Source of the DNA: Actinomycetaceae bacterium
GTDB lineage: Bacteria; Actinomycetota; Actinomycetes; Actinomycetales; Actinomycetaceae
DNA: 64,000 nt
NCBI GenBank assembly: GCA_030537735.1
Contig: JAUNVG010000004.1
Location: forward strand, 62,001 to 126,000
Direction of reading: 5' to 3'
The position numbers and the translations under genes were made by a program. The first letter of the stretch is position 1. Each line of letters opens with the position of its first letter. The notes below the pieces were generated by a model. It made no database searches, was not told where the DNA came from, and saw nothing but the letters and a program-made list of their open reading frames with translations. Shown here one piece after another: positions 1-8,201 of the stretch.

Positions 1-666
1 CGAAATCTCTGTCACTGCGGCTTTCGCCGCTCCCGTGTGCAAAGACAGCCCAAACTTTTGATCTTCGTGCGCAGTGGCGATGAACTCGTGCCCACCCGCG
101 TGCACTCCGGTGGTCACCCGCACCATCACTTTCGCGGATCTTCCCAGTTTGTTGGCGATCTTGTCTATCAGATCGATTTCCCCAAAGGAATCGACCACGA
201 TACGACCGATTCCGCTTTCCCCCGCTTGTATGGCCTCAACTATTGCGCTTTCAGGTTTATTGTTGCCGTGAAGACCAATCAAGTTAGGGTCGACCCCCGC
301 AGCCAACGCACACCTTAGTTCCCCCAGTGAAGCGGTATCTATTCCCATACCGCAGGAAGTAACTGTCTGCGCGATTTTTACACTCATCATCGCTTTAGCG
401 GCGTAATAGGCGCTACCGCCGCTTAAACCGTAGCCAGGCCAAAAGTCTTCAGCCATTGCACTTGCCCAAACGGTTGCTCGACCTTCCAGATCGTCCATAT
501 CCATTAGGTAAATGGGGGTGCCGTATTGCTTCGCTATATCGCTAACGCCGATGCCCCCTAGCATCAGTTCACCATCATCTTTACGGTGGGCTGACCAAGG
601 CCACAGATCAGGTCGGTCGGTGGGCTCAGGACATTGGCTACTTTGCTCATCTAGCTGCGGATTCAC
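1..666 (-). CDS. lysA: Diaminopimelate decarboxylase, partial (C-terminus beyond left edge)
   Basis: This gene encodes the PLP enzyme that decarboxylates meso-diaminopimelate to lysine. Translating the minus strand from 666 gives 222 open codons to the edge. The N-terminus has the actinobacterial LysA pattern of LWP near residue 22, then a GG(I/V) segment and GTPIYLMD. The PLP-lysine motif appears as YYAAKA (the usual form is YAGKA), followed by HGNNKP and HEFIATAHEDQKFG. The GTG start at 666 is chosen because AGAGG lies about 6 bases upstream; the ATG at 650 is in another frame and stops early. It follows argS by 143 bp on the same strand, the common actinobacterial argS-lysA order, so it is probably cotranscribed. 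The C-terminal barrel half is not in the window. Confidence 0.93.
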   Translation of the reverse strand, partial: MNPQLDEQSSQCPEPTDRPDLWPWSAHRKDDGELMLGGIGVSDIAKQYGTPIYLMDMDDLEGRATVWASAMAEDFWPGYGLSGGSAYYAAKAMMSVKIAQTVTSCGMGIDTASLGELRCALAAGVDPNLIGLHGNNKPESAIVEAIQAGESGIGRIVVDSFGEIDLIDKIANKLGRSAKVMVRVTTGVHAGGHEFIATAHEDQKFGLSLHTGAAKAAVTEIS

Positions 667-809
667 AAGGGTCCTCTCGATTCTCTCCCCTTACCTTCTC
701 ACTTTGAGGGCAAAGTTATTCCCCCTGCCCGCTATCCGGGACAAGCTTTTCTGCACTTCACGAATCGCTAGGAATAAGTGCCGAAATGGATAGGACAAGT
801 CCGCTTCGG

Positions 810-2489
810 TTACATCCGCTCCGGAGCTTCAACCCCAAGTAGTCCAAGCCCGTTGCGCAACACCTGCCCGGTGGCTTCGTTTAGCCAAAGGCGAGCTACG
901 TGACCGGCTTCCACCGGGTTGTCGGCACGCGGTGTCACCCGGCACTGCCCGTACCAGGTGTGGTAGGCAGCTGCCAGCGATTCCAAGTAGCGCGCCACGC
1001 GATGCGGCTCGCGTAGTTGCGCTGCCTGTGACACCACTGTCGGGTAGGTAGCAAGCACGCCCAGCAGCTGCGCATCTGCGGGGTGATCCAACGCCGCGGG
1101 CTCAAATCCGCTTTCCCTGGTGACTCCGTGTTGAGCAGCATTGCGACTGACGTTACAGGTACGTGCATGCGCATACTGCACGTAGTAGACCGGGTTTTCG
1201 TTACTGTTCGATGACAGCAGGTCGAGGTCAATATCGACCGACTGGTCCATGGAGGTACGCACCAACGAGTACCTGGCTGCGTCGACGCCGACTGCCTCCA
1301 CCAGGTCATCGAGAGTCACAATGGTGCCCGCCCGTTTGGACATGCGCACGGGCTCTCCCCCGCGCAGCAGGTTAACCAACTGGCCAATGATTATCTGCAA
1401 GTTGTCGCCCGGCTCATCACCAAAGGCTGCGCACATTGCCATCATTCTGCCGATGTATCCGTGGTGATCGGCTCCCAGCAGCAGTATCGACTGGTCTGCA
1501 CCACGTTCGCGTTTATTCAGGTAGTAAGCGATGTCGCCAGCGAAATAAGCGGTCTGCCCATCGGACTTGATTATTACCCTGTCCTTGTCGTCGCCAAAAT
1601 CTGTGGTGCGCAGCCAAGTCGCTCCGTCTGCTTCGAAGATTACGCCGCGTTCACGTAGCTTCTCAATGGCCTCATCCACCGCACCGGAGGTGTGTAGTGA
1701 GTCTTCGTGGAAGTAGACGTCGAACTCCACTCGAAAATCTGCAAGCTTGCGTTTGATTTCGGCGAACATAAGCTCCACGCCACGCGCTCGGAATACTTCC
1801 ACTGCGGCTTCTGTGTCAAGCTTTCTGGGGTCAGGTTCCCCCGCTTTCTCAGCGTTATTAATAACCTCAGTGGCGATGTCTTCAATGTACTGACCGCCGT
1901 ATCCATCTTCTGGCGCGGGTTCACCTAGCGCGCGAGCCAGAAGGGAACGGGCGAAACGATCGATCTGAGCTCCGTGGTCGTTGAAGTAGTATTCTCTAAC
2001 GACTTCGGCTCCGCTGGCTTTGAGCAACCGTGCCATGGCGTCTCCTGCAGCCGCCCAGCGAGCACCACCTAGGTGAATGGGGCCAGTTGGGTTGGCGGAG
2101 ACATACTCCAGGTTAACGACCTTCCCTGCTTGTGACGTTCCGCGCCCGTAGTCCTGGCCCGCTTCTAAAATGGTGCGTGCAAGCTCACCCGCCGAGGCTG
2201 CTTCCAAAGTCAGGTTTATGAAGCCTGGTCCGGCAACGTCCACTTTTGCGATACCGGCGTTCTGCTCCAACCGCTGAGCCAAGAGGGTCGCCATTTCGCG
2301 TGGCGGCATGCCTGCCCGTTTTCCCAGCCTCAGCGCAACGTTGGTCGCCCAATCTCCGTGTTCACGGTTGCGGGGGCGTTCGATTAGTCCCTCTGTGGGG
2401 ATTTCATCGGCTTCCAAATTAAGTTCACCACTACGAGTGGCTTCTTCTAACGTTGCGTGTATCAGTGCTTCGAGATCTTCAGGCGTCAT
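810..2489 (-). CDS. argS: Arginyl-tRNA synthetase
   Basis: Class I aminoacyl-tRNA synthetase that charges tRNA-Arg in the cytosol. The Arg-tRNA synthetase N-terminal domain occupies about the first 100 residues. The catalytic HIGH signature is seen as [11 protein letters not shown], and the KMSKS region as VRMSKRAGT. The C-terminal DALR anticodon-binding domain carries [12 protein letters not shown]. The frame stays open upstream to 2543, but homologues begin close to [10 protein letters not shown], so the ATG at 2489 is preferred. There is no Shine-Dalgarno sequence before that ATG; instead TACAAT lies 7 bases upstream, which suggests a leaderless transcript. A tRNA-Arg gene is less than 1 kb away. 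The family call is certain; the start is likely. Confidence 0.96.
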   Translation of the reverse strand: MTPEDLEALIHATLEEATRSGELNLEADEIPTEGLIERPRNREHGDWATNVALRLGKRAGMPPREMATLLAQRLEQNAGIAKVDVAGPGFINLTLEAASAGELARTILEAGQDYGRGTSQAGKVVNLEYVSANPTGPIHLGGARWAAAGDAMARLLKASGAEVVREYYFNDHGAQIDRFARSLLARALGEPAPEDGYGGQYIEDIATEVINNAEKAGEPDPRKLDTEAAVEVFRARGVELMFAEIKRKLADFRVEFDVYFHEDSLHTSGAVDEAIEKLRERGVIFEADGATWLRTTDFGDDKDRVIIKSDGQTAYFAGDIAYYLNKRERGADQSILLLGADHHGYIGRMMAMCAAFGDEPGDNLQIIIGQLVNLLRGGEPVRMSKRAGTIVTLDDLVEAVGVDAARYSLVRTSMDQSVDIDLDLLSSNSNENPVYYVQYAHARTCNVSRNAAQHGVTRESGFEPAALDHPADAQLLGVLATYPTVVSQAAQLREPHRVARYLESLAAAYHTWYGQCRVTPRADNPVEAGHVARLWLNEATGQVLRNGLGLLGVEAPERM

Positions 2490-2519
2490 AACGGCTATTG
2501 TACGTGCGTGGTACCACCG
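2490..2519 (-). promoter_or_regulatory. Putative leaderless promoter of argS
   Basis: On the minus strand a -10-like TACAAT (2497-2502) ends 7 bases before the argS ATG, and no ribosome-binding site is present. A 10-bp palindrome GTGGTACCAC (2508-2517) lies just upstream, where a -35 element or operator could sit. No good -35 hexamer is visible. Inferred from sequence only. Confidence 0.4.
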
Positions 2520-2574
2520 GTAGGAAATAGACACTACTGGCATTCACTATGCGGTTGTTTCGCCGCACACACGC

Positions 2575-2600
2575 CGCTGGCTTGTCACCACAAGCCAGCG
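2575..2600 (-). terminator. Hairpin between rpiB and argS
   Basis: A perfect 11-bp inverted repeat, CGCTGGCTTGT and ACAAGCCAGCG, with a 4-base loop (2586-2589), lies 24 bp downstream of the rpiB stop. It has no U-tract, which is common in actinobacteria. It probably ends rpiB transcription before the separate argS promoter. Confidence 0.55.
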
Positions 2601-2624
2601 CGCAAAATCTCTTAGGTTACCGCT

Positions 2625-3077
2625 CTACCGTCTTTTTTCCTCATACTCACTCATGAGGGCGATTCTTTCCTGGTGGCGGCTCTCTTGCGAAAATGGAGTG
2701 GCAAGAAATACCTTAACGAAGTGTTTGGCTTCTTCCTTGCTGTGTTGACGCGCACCGATGGCAGCGATGTTGGCGTCGTTATGCTCACGCGCCAGGACAG
2801 CTGTGGCCTCAGACCACACCAGGGCAGCTCTGATTCCCTTTACCTTATTGGCAGCAATTTGCTCACCGTTGCCTGATCCCCCAATAACTATCCCTAACGA
2901 GCCGGGATCAGCTGCTACCGCTTCCCCGCAAGGAATGCACATGGTGGGGTAGGCATCCATGGCGTCATATTCGGTAGCGCCGTGATCGATCACTTCATGG
3001 CCGGCAGCGGTTAAATAGCTTATTAGATACTCACGCAGTTCGAAACCGGCGTGATCTGCCGCAATATGCACGCGCAT
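2625..3077 (-). CDS. rpiB: Ribose-5-phosphate isomerase B
   Basis: RpiB interconverts ribose-5-phosphate and ribulose-5-phosphate in the non-oxidative pentose phosphate pathway. The 150-residue product has the RpiB/LacAB layout: MRVHIAADHAGFELRE at the N-terminus, then DHGATEYDAMDAYP, the phosphate-binding GGSGNGEQIAANKVKG and the HNDANIAAIGAR block. The ATG at 3077 is chosen over the in-frame GTG at 3095 because AGGAG lies 7 bases before it. A hairpin at 2575-2600 follows the gene, so it is probably monocistronic. Length and motifs match the family closely. Confidence 0.95.
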   Translation of the reverse strand: MRVHIAADHAGFELREYLISYLTAAGHEVIDHGATEYDAMDAYPTMCIPCGEAVAADPGSLGIVIGGSGNGEQIAANKVKGIRAALVWSEATAVLAREHNDANIAAIGARQHSKEEAKHFVKVFLATPFSQESRHQERIALMSEYEEKRR

Positions 3078-3283
3078 TTTATTTCTCCTCTTCACTCCCG
3101 CAGGGGGAACTCAGACTAACTAATACGTCTATCTTAGTTGCATTTTTGCCGACATGGCCATGATTGGCCTTCCTTACAAACCCGCGAAGAGCCGGGCGAA
3201 GGTAGTGTCCAACCCCGGTACATTTACGCCCTCAAACTAGCGCATTTTCGGCTGATTGCCCGCCGCGAGTAGGCAAAAGTTAG

Positions 3284-3356
3284 CGCCCCGAACAGGACTC
3301 GAACCTGCGACCTTCTGCTCCGGAGGCAGACGCTCTATCCGCTGAGCTATCGGGGC
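3284..3356 (-). tRNA. tRNA-Arg (anticodon CCG)
   Basis: The minus strand folds as a complete cloverleaf. The acceptor stem pairs GCCCCGA with TCGGGGC; the D-arm starts TAGCTCAGCGG; the anticodon loop is CTCCGGA on a TCTGC/GCAGA stem; the T-arm contains GGTTCGAGTCC. The anticodon CCG reads the CGG arginine codon. The 3' CCA is not encoded (CTA follows). A 7-bp inverted repeat (3356-3362 with 3368-3374) abuts the 5' end and could be a processing or leader hairpin. Confidence 0.97.
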
Positions 3357-3510
3357 ACGTGCGTTAAGCACGTGGTTAAGTCTACCAGCGGTTAAGAAGT
3401 GAAGAAAATTCGCCCCCGCCCTGACATCCGCACCCGGTTACTAGGTTTATTTGCAGTTATTTTGCACAGCCCCAAGGCGGCAGCGTTGTTAAAGCTGGAG
3501 CTGTTTTCCC

Positions 3511-4347
3511 TTAGATACGATCCTTCAAAATAGCCTTAGCCAAGGGTGGGTCGTCGGTGATAATAGCATCAGCGCCGTGGGCTAAAGCCTGCTTTATCTG
3601 CTTTGCTTCATTAAGTGTCCACACGTGTACGTGCAGTCCCAGGGCGTGGCTGAGGGAGACGAATCTTTTCGTCACTATCGGGATTGCGCGGTAGGACAAC
3701 GGGACCTGCACGGCCACCGGTTTGGAGCTACCCGCCGCGCCACCTGCCGGTTGCAAGCTATCGCCCAGCTGTGCAATACCGGCCGGTTCCAACCATTTTG
3801 TGGTCTTTCGCAGGTATCGAAGCGCTGCCGCTGGCGGTAGCTGCGAAGCCACCACGAGTGCAGCAATTTCACGTTGACCAAGTGAAGTAGCCACATCCGG
3901 GCAGATGTTTCGAACGCGTTGTAACCGGGAGGTCGAAAAAGACGCAATAAGCACGCGATCTACGGCTGCGCATTCTTGGACAACACGCAAAAGAGGCTCT
4001 ACCACATCATCAGTTTTGGCATCAATGTTGAGGTATAGATTCGGAAAATCCTCAAGCACGTTACGAAGCCGAAGCGGGCCGCGCTGGGAGCCGTGTATCG
4101 TCAGTTCGTCTAACTCAGTACTCGAATAATCTGACAGCTTTCCCTTACCATCGCTCACGCGCTCCAGGGTGAGGTCGTGGAACAGGTACACTTGACCGTC
4201 CGAGCTAAGACGCGCGTCAGTTTCGACATATTCAAAGCCAGCATCAGCACAGTACTTAAAGCTCTCATAGGAGTTTTCCGGGCGCATCAAGCTACCGCCG
4301 CGGTGCGCTATCACTCGTGGATTTCGAGGCGTCTTTGGGTCAAACAT
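3511..4347 (-). CDS. Glycerophosphodiester phosphodiesterase family protein
   Basis: This is a GDPD-type TIM-barrel enzyme that would hydrolyse glycerophosphodiesters to glycerol-3-phosphate and an alcohol. The catalytic N-terminus VIAHRGGSLMRPENS holds the HRG histidine and the E of PENS. It is followed by YVETDARLSSDGQVYLFHD, which carries the metal-binding E and D and the second catalytic His. Near the C-terminus are HVHVWTLNE and ADAIITDDP, the usual barrel closure. At 278 residues it is a single-domain form. There is no signal peptide, so it is probably cytosolic. It lies 81 bp downstream of the M23 peptidase gene with a hairpin between them. The substrate cannot be told from sequence. 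Confidence 0.92.
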   Translation of the reverse strand: MFDPKTPRNPRVIAHRGGSLMRPENSYESFKYCADAGFEYVETDARLSSDGQVYLFHDLTLERVSDGKGKLSDYSSTELDELTIHGSQRGPLRLRNVLEDFPNLYLNIDAKTDDVVEPLLRVVQECAAVDRVLIASFSTSRLQRVRNICPDVATSLGQREIAALVVASQLPPAAALRYLRKTTKWLEPAGIAQLGDSLQPAGGAAGSSKPVAVQVPLSYRAIPIVTKRFVSLSHALGLHVHVWTLNEAKQIKQALAHGADAIITDDPPLAKAILKDRI

Positions 4348-4380
4348 AGATTTCCCGTAGCTGAAGTTTCTTCTTGCTTC

Positions 4381-4410
4381 CAGCTGTAGCCCGCAACCAG
4401 GTTACAGCTG
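4381..4410 (-). terminator. Hairpin between M23 peptidase gene and GDPD gene
   Basis: An 8-bp inverted repeat, CAGCTGTA (4381-4388) and TACAGCTG (4403-4410), with a 14-base loop lies 19 bp past the peptidase stop. It has no U-tract. It could be a weak terminator or an intercistronic hairpin. Confidence 0.35.
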
Positions 4411-4428
4411 TTATCTTCAACTAAATCG

Positions 4429-5307
4429 CTAGTTGCACTCGCGGGTGGATTCTCTGGCGTTTTCTTGCAGCCAGCCAATGGGGTCGAAGGGCGTATCAGA
4501 GCTGTCGTGGACCTCGAAGTGCAAGTGCGGCCCGGTGGAATACCCGGTATTGCCAATCGAGGCTACTTGCTGTCCAGCGGTGACGACATCGCCTTCATGT
4601 ACTAATACATCTTGAGCGTACATGTGGGCATAGCCGGTGTAGAACACTTCCCCATCAGGGTACTCGTGACGTATCCGCAGCCAGTACCCGTAGCCGGATT
4701 GAGGAGCAGAATCAACCACTACCCCATCCGCCGCGGCATAAATCGGCGTCCCCAGCGGGCCGGCGAGGTCGGCGCCTGCGTGCAGGCGTGAAATACCAAG
4801 TATCGGGTGGAATCTCATACCGAAGGGAGAAGCGAAGGAAAAGCTGCCCTGCGCAAGCGGCCAGACTACAGAGATCTTCTCCGTAACTGTTCTTTCACCA
4901 TTCGCGGAGACAGGGTTTTCCAGACAGCTACCGATCTCCAAGGGGTTGCGGATGCGCTCTCGGGAGGCAGCGGTATCAACGCGAGACAATCCCACCGCGT
5001 CAGCCGCCGACACTGTTTCCGCGCCCGCCCATGATTCTGAGGCAGGAACGATCACGCCCACTTTAGTGGGTAGGGTCAGTGACTGTTCCGGACCTACGAA
5101 ACCGGTTACAGGAACCGCTACCGTGGTGGCGGCGAGTGAAGCTAAAATCAGCCCCCGTGCAACTGCTGTGACTGGGCGGCGAAGATTTCTTCCTTTACCC
5201 GACGCAGTCTCTCGCTGTTTTTTTAATTCCCGTCGAGACGGGAAAGGCGACTGCGCAGCGTCAGGACTTTGCAACACTACTTTTTCCTTACCGATAGTAA
5301 AGACCAT
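4429..5307 (-). CDS. M23 (LytM-type) peptidoglycan endopeptidase domain protein
   Basis: The product is an extracytoplasmic protein with a C-terminal LytM/M23 zinc metallopeptidase domain of the kind that cuts peptidoglycan cross-bridges. Residues 1-45 are basic and hydrophilic, and about residues 46-68 form a signal anchor. The catalytic domain (about 150-285) has GMRFHPILG, the zinc ligands HAGADLAG, then GYAHM and HLHFEVH, so all usual ligands (HxxxD and HxH) are present. The ATG at 5307 lacks a Shine-Dalgarno sequence. An in-frame GTG at 5277 has AAGGA about 7 bases upstream and is a serious alternative that shortens the cytoplasmic tail. The enzyme could also be an amidase activator, but its intact active site argues for catalysis. 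Confidence 0.88.
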   Translation of the reverse strand: MVFTIGKEKVVLQSPDAAQSPFPSRRELKKQRETASGKGRNLRRPVTAVARGLILASLAATTVAVPVTGFVGPEQSLTLPTKVGVIVPASESWAGAETVSAADAVGLSRVDTAASRERIRNPLEIGSCLENPVSANGERTVTEKISVVWPLAQGSFSFASPFGMRFHPILGISRLHAGADLAGPLGTPIYAAADGVVVDSAPQSGYGYWLRIRHEYPDGEVFYTGYAHMYAQDVLVHEGDVVTAGQQVASIGNTGYSTGPHLHFEVHDSSDTPFDPIGWLQENARESTRECN

Positions 5308-5339
5308 GTTCTTAGTTACGAAGATATAACGTTTCTAGT

Positions 5340-6407
5340 TCAATCCGCTAGGTTTTGCCTCGAACTGTGGACAGATTCACGCTGCATAGCATCGCGAACC
5401 TCACCGATGAGCTCTTCAATAATGTCTTCCAAGAACAGCACTCCCACGGTCTTCCCATCACTGACCACTTCAGCCAGGTGAGTTCCAGATTGCTGCATGG
5501 TGCGCAAGGCATCTTCCACTTCAGCCGTTGCCTCCACCTCTGAAAGTTCACGTATACGCCACGCGTCCACTGGCAGATCACGCTGTTGCGGGCCAGCGTA
5601 GAGAATATCTTTCAAGTGGATGTATCCACGCAACTCACCGCTATCGTTTTTAACTGGGTAGCGGGAAAATCCTGTCTTAGCCACTTCCCGCTCCACTTCA
5701 GCTGGAGTGAAACCTTCAGTGAGAGTCACCAGGGAATCTAACGCCACCATGGTGTCCCCCACCGACTCTTGGGAGAATTCCAAAGACCCCGATAATAGCC
5801 CCAGGTCATCATGAATAGTTCCCTCAGCCTGGGACAGTTCAACGATAGAAGCTACTTCCTCCATCGTGAAAGTCGAAGCTACTTCAGATTTCGGTTCAAA
5901 CCCCAGGCGCCTAATCACCCAGTTCGCCAGGTGATCCAACCCCACTACAACAGGGCCAGCTAGCTTACCGATCGCTGCCAGCGGTGGCGCTAACCACAGT
6001 AACGCTTTATCCGGCATCGACACCGAAAGGTTTTTCGGAACCATTTCTCCAAAAACCACGTGCAAATACAGCACCAACAACAGCGCCAGCACAAATCCCG
6101 CCACGTGCGAGGTAGCAGCAGGCAGCCCCAAGGCGATCATCGGCTTTTCAAATAAGCGCGCGATTGCCGGTTCCGCGACCGCACCCAGCGAGGTCGATGC
6201 CACCGTAATGCCAAGCTGACAGATAGCTAGCAGCAGTGACACATTCTCAATCGCCCACAAGGCTGTCTTCGCTCCGCGTTTGCCCTCAGCTGCGAGCGGT
6301 TCAATTTGCGACCGCCGGGAGGAGGTAACGGCAAACTCTCCAGCTACGAAAAAAGCGTTTAACGCTAGAAGCACTATGGTAAGGGTTAATCCGGTAGTAA
6401 TGCTCAT
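5340..6407 (-). CDS. CNNM/CBS-domain membrane protein (HlyC/CorC family), short form
   Basis: This membrane protein has an N-terminal CNNM (DUF21) domain with three to four helices (about residues 5-150), including NAFFVAGEFAV and HVVFGEMVPKNL. A CBS pair follows (about 200-335), with GFSRYPVKND and VLFLEDIIEELIGEV. The CorC_HlyC C-terminal domain seen in its partner is missing. The family is linked to magnesium and other cation export. The ATG at 6407 is preferred over the TTG at 6422 because GAGG lies about 9 bases upstream. The upstream paralogue ends at 6419, so the two are translationally close and may form a heteromer. The transported ion is not deducible. Confidence 0.9.
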   Translation of the reverse strand: MSITTGLTLTIVLLALNAFFVAGEFAVTSSRRSQIEPLAAEGKRGAKTALWAIENVSLLLAICQLGITVASTSLGAVAEPAIARLFEKPMIALGLPAATSHVAGFVLALLLVLYLHVVFGEMVPKNLSVSMPDKALLWLAPPLAAIGKLAGPVVVGLDHLANWVIRRLGFEPKSEVASTFTMEEVASIVELSQAEGTIHDDLGLLSGSLEFSQESVGDTMVALDSLVTLTEGFTPAEVEREVAKTGFSRYPVKNDSGELRGYIHLKDILYAGPQQRDLPVDAWRIRELSEVEATAEVEDALRTMQQSGTHLAEVVSDGKTVGVLFLEDIIEELIGEVRDAMQRESVHSSRQNLAD

Positions 6408-6418
6408 GGAACCTAACC

Positions 6419-7897
6419 TCAAGCTCCCTTCCGGGCGGATGCTTCAGGCTTGCCTTCAGCCGCATCAGAAACCGCGTTCCCAAGTGAACTTTGTTTCTTC
6501 GCAGTTTCCGGTTGCGCGCCTGAGCCTTCGGGATGGGGCTTAGTTTCTACCGTAATAAGGTTGATTCTGCGAGCCTCCATATTGGCGACAGTCAGTTTCG
6601 CCCCTTCTACCTGCACTTCGTCGCCAACGGCAGGTATCCTCTCAAGGCGCGCCATAATCAGGCCCGCTAAAGTTTCATACGGCCCATCATCTGGCACCCA
6701 TATGCCTGTTCGTTCTTCCAGCTCATCTGGACGCAAAGTGCCGGGCACCTGCCAAGCGCCAGAACGCAGCCTGCGGATACCATGCCTCCTCAGGTCATGT
6801 TCATCGGCCACTTCACCTACGATTTCTTCGACTACGTCCTCGAGTGTGACAATCCCTGATGTCCCACCGTATTCATCTACCACCACCGCGATCTGCAGAC
6901 CTTCTTGACGCAGCTCCAACAGTAAGGGGGCAAGGGCCAACGTCTCAGGTACCCGCAGTGGGCTAGAAGTCAAAGAAGACGACAGCACGCTAACCGCTTG
7001 GCGTTTTTCGAACGGTACCGCAACGGCTCGACGAAGCGAAACGAAAGCCACAATGTCATCGCTGCCCTCCCCCACTACCGGAAACCTGGAATGCCCGGTT
7101 CGGCGAGCAAGTTCAACCACATCGGCAGCTGAGTCAGAAGCCATCAGAGCTTTCATCCGACCCCTGTCAGTCATCACGTCCACGGCAGTGCGCTCATTTA
7201 TCGCGATTGACTTCGTCAGCAACGAAGCCGTAGAGGTATCCAGCGTTCCTTCTTGGGCTGAATGACGCACCAGGGCGGCTAGCTCAGAAGCCGAGCGCGC
7301 CGAGGAGATTTCCTCCATCGGTTCGATCCCGACAGCGTGCAAAACGTTATTGGCCGTGCCGTTTAGCAGGCGGATGAGTGGCGAAAAAGCTGCCGTAAAA
7401 GCAGTCTGAGCGGGAGTGACCCACCCGGCTGCACGGAAGGGATCTGACAGCGCCATATTCTTAGGGATAAGTTCCCCAAACACCATGGAAAAAGCGTTGA
7501 TCAGGATGATAGCCAATACCAGGGAAATAGTAGTAGCAATTGCTGCTGCCACCCCGAGCCCCAGCAAGCTCCGTCGCAGCATATCCGCGAGCGCGACCTG
7601 GGTGGTGTAGCCAAGCAAAATCGTAGTGAGTGTAATACCCACTTGCGCACCCGACAGCTGGGTGGACAGCTTGCGAATCGCCCCCAGTACTTGCTTTGCG
7701 CGCGAATCACCCGCTGCGGCTCGTCGTTCCACCGAGGCCGAGTCCAGCGCCACGTATGAAAACTCTGCCGCCACGAATACAGCCGTCCCCAGGGTTAGGA
7801 GCACCCCGAGACCGAGCATGGTTAAGTCATATATCACCGGTTTCTCACCGGCCTGGTACTTCGAGAGAGTTCGCCGTGATTCATCGTTACCTAGCAT
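6419..7897 (-). CDS. CNNM/CBS/CorC_HlyC-domain membrane protein, long form
   Basis: This is the full-length member of the CNNM transporter family. A CNNM membrane domain (about residues 20-190, with VAAEFSYVALD and GELIPKNMAL) is followed by two CBS domains (about 215-345, with GHSRFPVVGE and VDEYGGTSGIVTLEDVVEEIVGEV). A CorC_HlyC domain (about 360-450) then precedes a charged tail of about 40 residues. The ATG at 7897 has AAGG 8 bases upstream. It is the first gene of a two-gene operon with its shorter paralogue, an arrangement common in actinobacteria. A role in Mg2+ or Co2+ homeostasis is family knowledge only. Confidence 0.92.
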   Translation of the reverse strand: MLGNDESRRTLSKYQAGEKPVIYDLTMLGLGVLLTLGTAVFVAAEFSYVALDSASVERRAAAGDSRAKQVLGAIRKLSTQLSGAQVGITLTTILLGYTTQVALADMLRRSLLGLGVAAAIATTISLVLAIILINAFSMVFGELIPKNMALSDPFRAAGWVTPAQTAFTAAFSPLIRLLNGTANNVLHAVGIEPMEEISSARSASELAALVRHSAQEGTLDTSTASLLTKSIAINERTAVDVMTDRGRMKALMASDSAADVVELARRTGHSRFPVVGEGSDDIVAFVSLRRAVAVPFEKRQAVSVLSSSLTSSPLRVPETLALAPLLLELRQEGLQIAVVVDEYGGTSGIVTLEDVVEEIVGEVADEHDLRRHGIRRLRSGAWQVPGTLRPDELEERTGIWVPDDGPYETLAGLIMARLERIPAVGDEVQVEGAKLTVANMEARRINLITVETKPHPEGSGAQPETAKKQSSLGNAVSDAAEGKPEASARKGA

Positions 7898-8201
7898 AGC
7901 TAAGACCTTCAGGAAGCGATATTCGACCCCTTAGGATTTCAACCACAGTTGTTTTCTTCCCGTTGGCGGTTACGTTTGACTGTCTAGCTTGCAAAATCGA
8001 TCAGGCAGATCGCTCTTTTTAATGCTTTGGGTCAGAGCTTAGCCACGTGTTTACAAGTGAATTCAAACTTTTCTTAAAGTCTCTCCATATCGAGAGACTT
8101 TCCGGGTTTTTCGTCCTACACTTACACATATCCCCCTGTAAGGGAGCAAATCTAACGTAGGACCGGCTGTTAGCCGATCGCCAGTCAAGGAAGCAGGAGC
8201 G
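7898..8201 (+). promoter_or_regulatory. kgd upstream region with inverted repeat and candidate promoter
   Basis: This 304-bp divergent intergenic region has no credible gene. A 10-bp perfect inverted repeat, AAAGTCTCTC (8076-8085) and GAGAGACTTT (8092-8101), has a 6-base spacer. A candidate -10 TACACT (8117-8122) sits 17 bases after GAGACT (8094-8099), a weak -35. The repeat would therefore overlap the -35, as an operator does. CAGGAG lies just before the kgd ATG. Confidence 0.4.

Noticed and set aside
582..650. ATG at 650 as the lysA start
   Set aside because: This frame stops within about 25 codons; the LysA reading frame starts at the GTG at 666.
2490..2543. N-terminal extension of argS to 2543
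   Set aside because: The extra 18 residues have no family counterpart and overlap the probable promoter.
3356..3374. Inverted repeat CACGTGC/GCACGTG as a tRNA terminator
   Set aside because: It lies at the 5' side of the minus-strand tRNA, so it cannot terminate it; noted only as a possible leader hairpin.
6450..6908. Plus-strand 152-codon open frame antisense to the long CNNM gene
   Set aside because: Serine- and proline-rich shadow of a conserved CBS domain, with no start signal.
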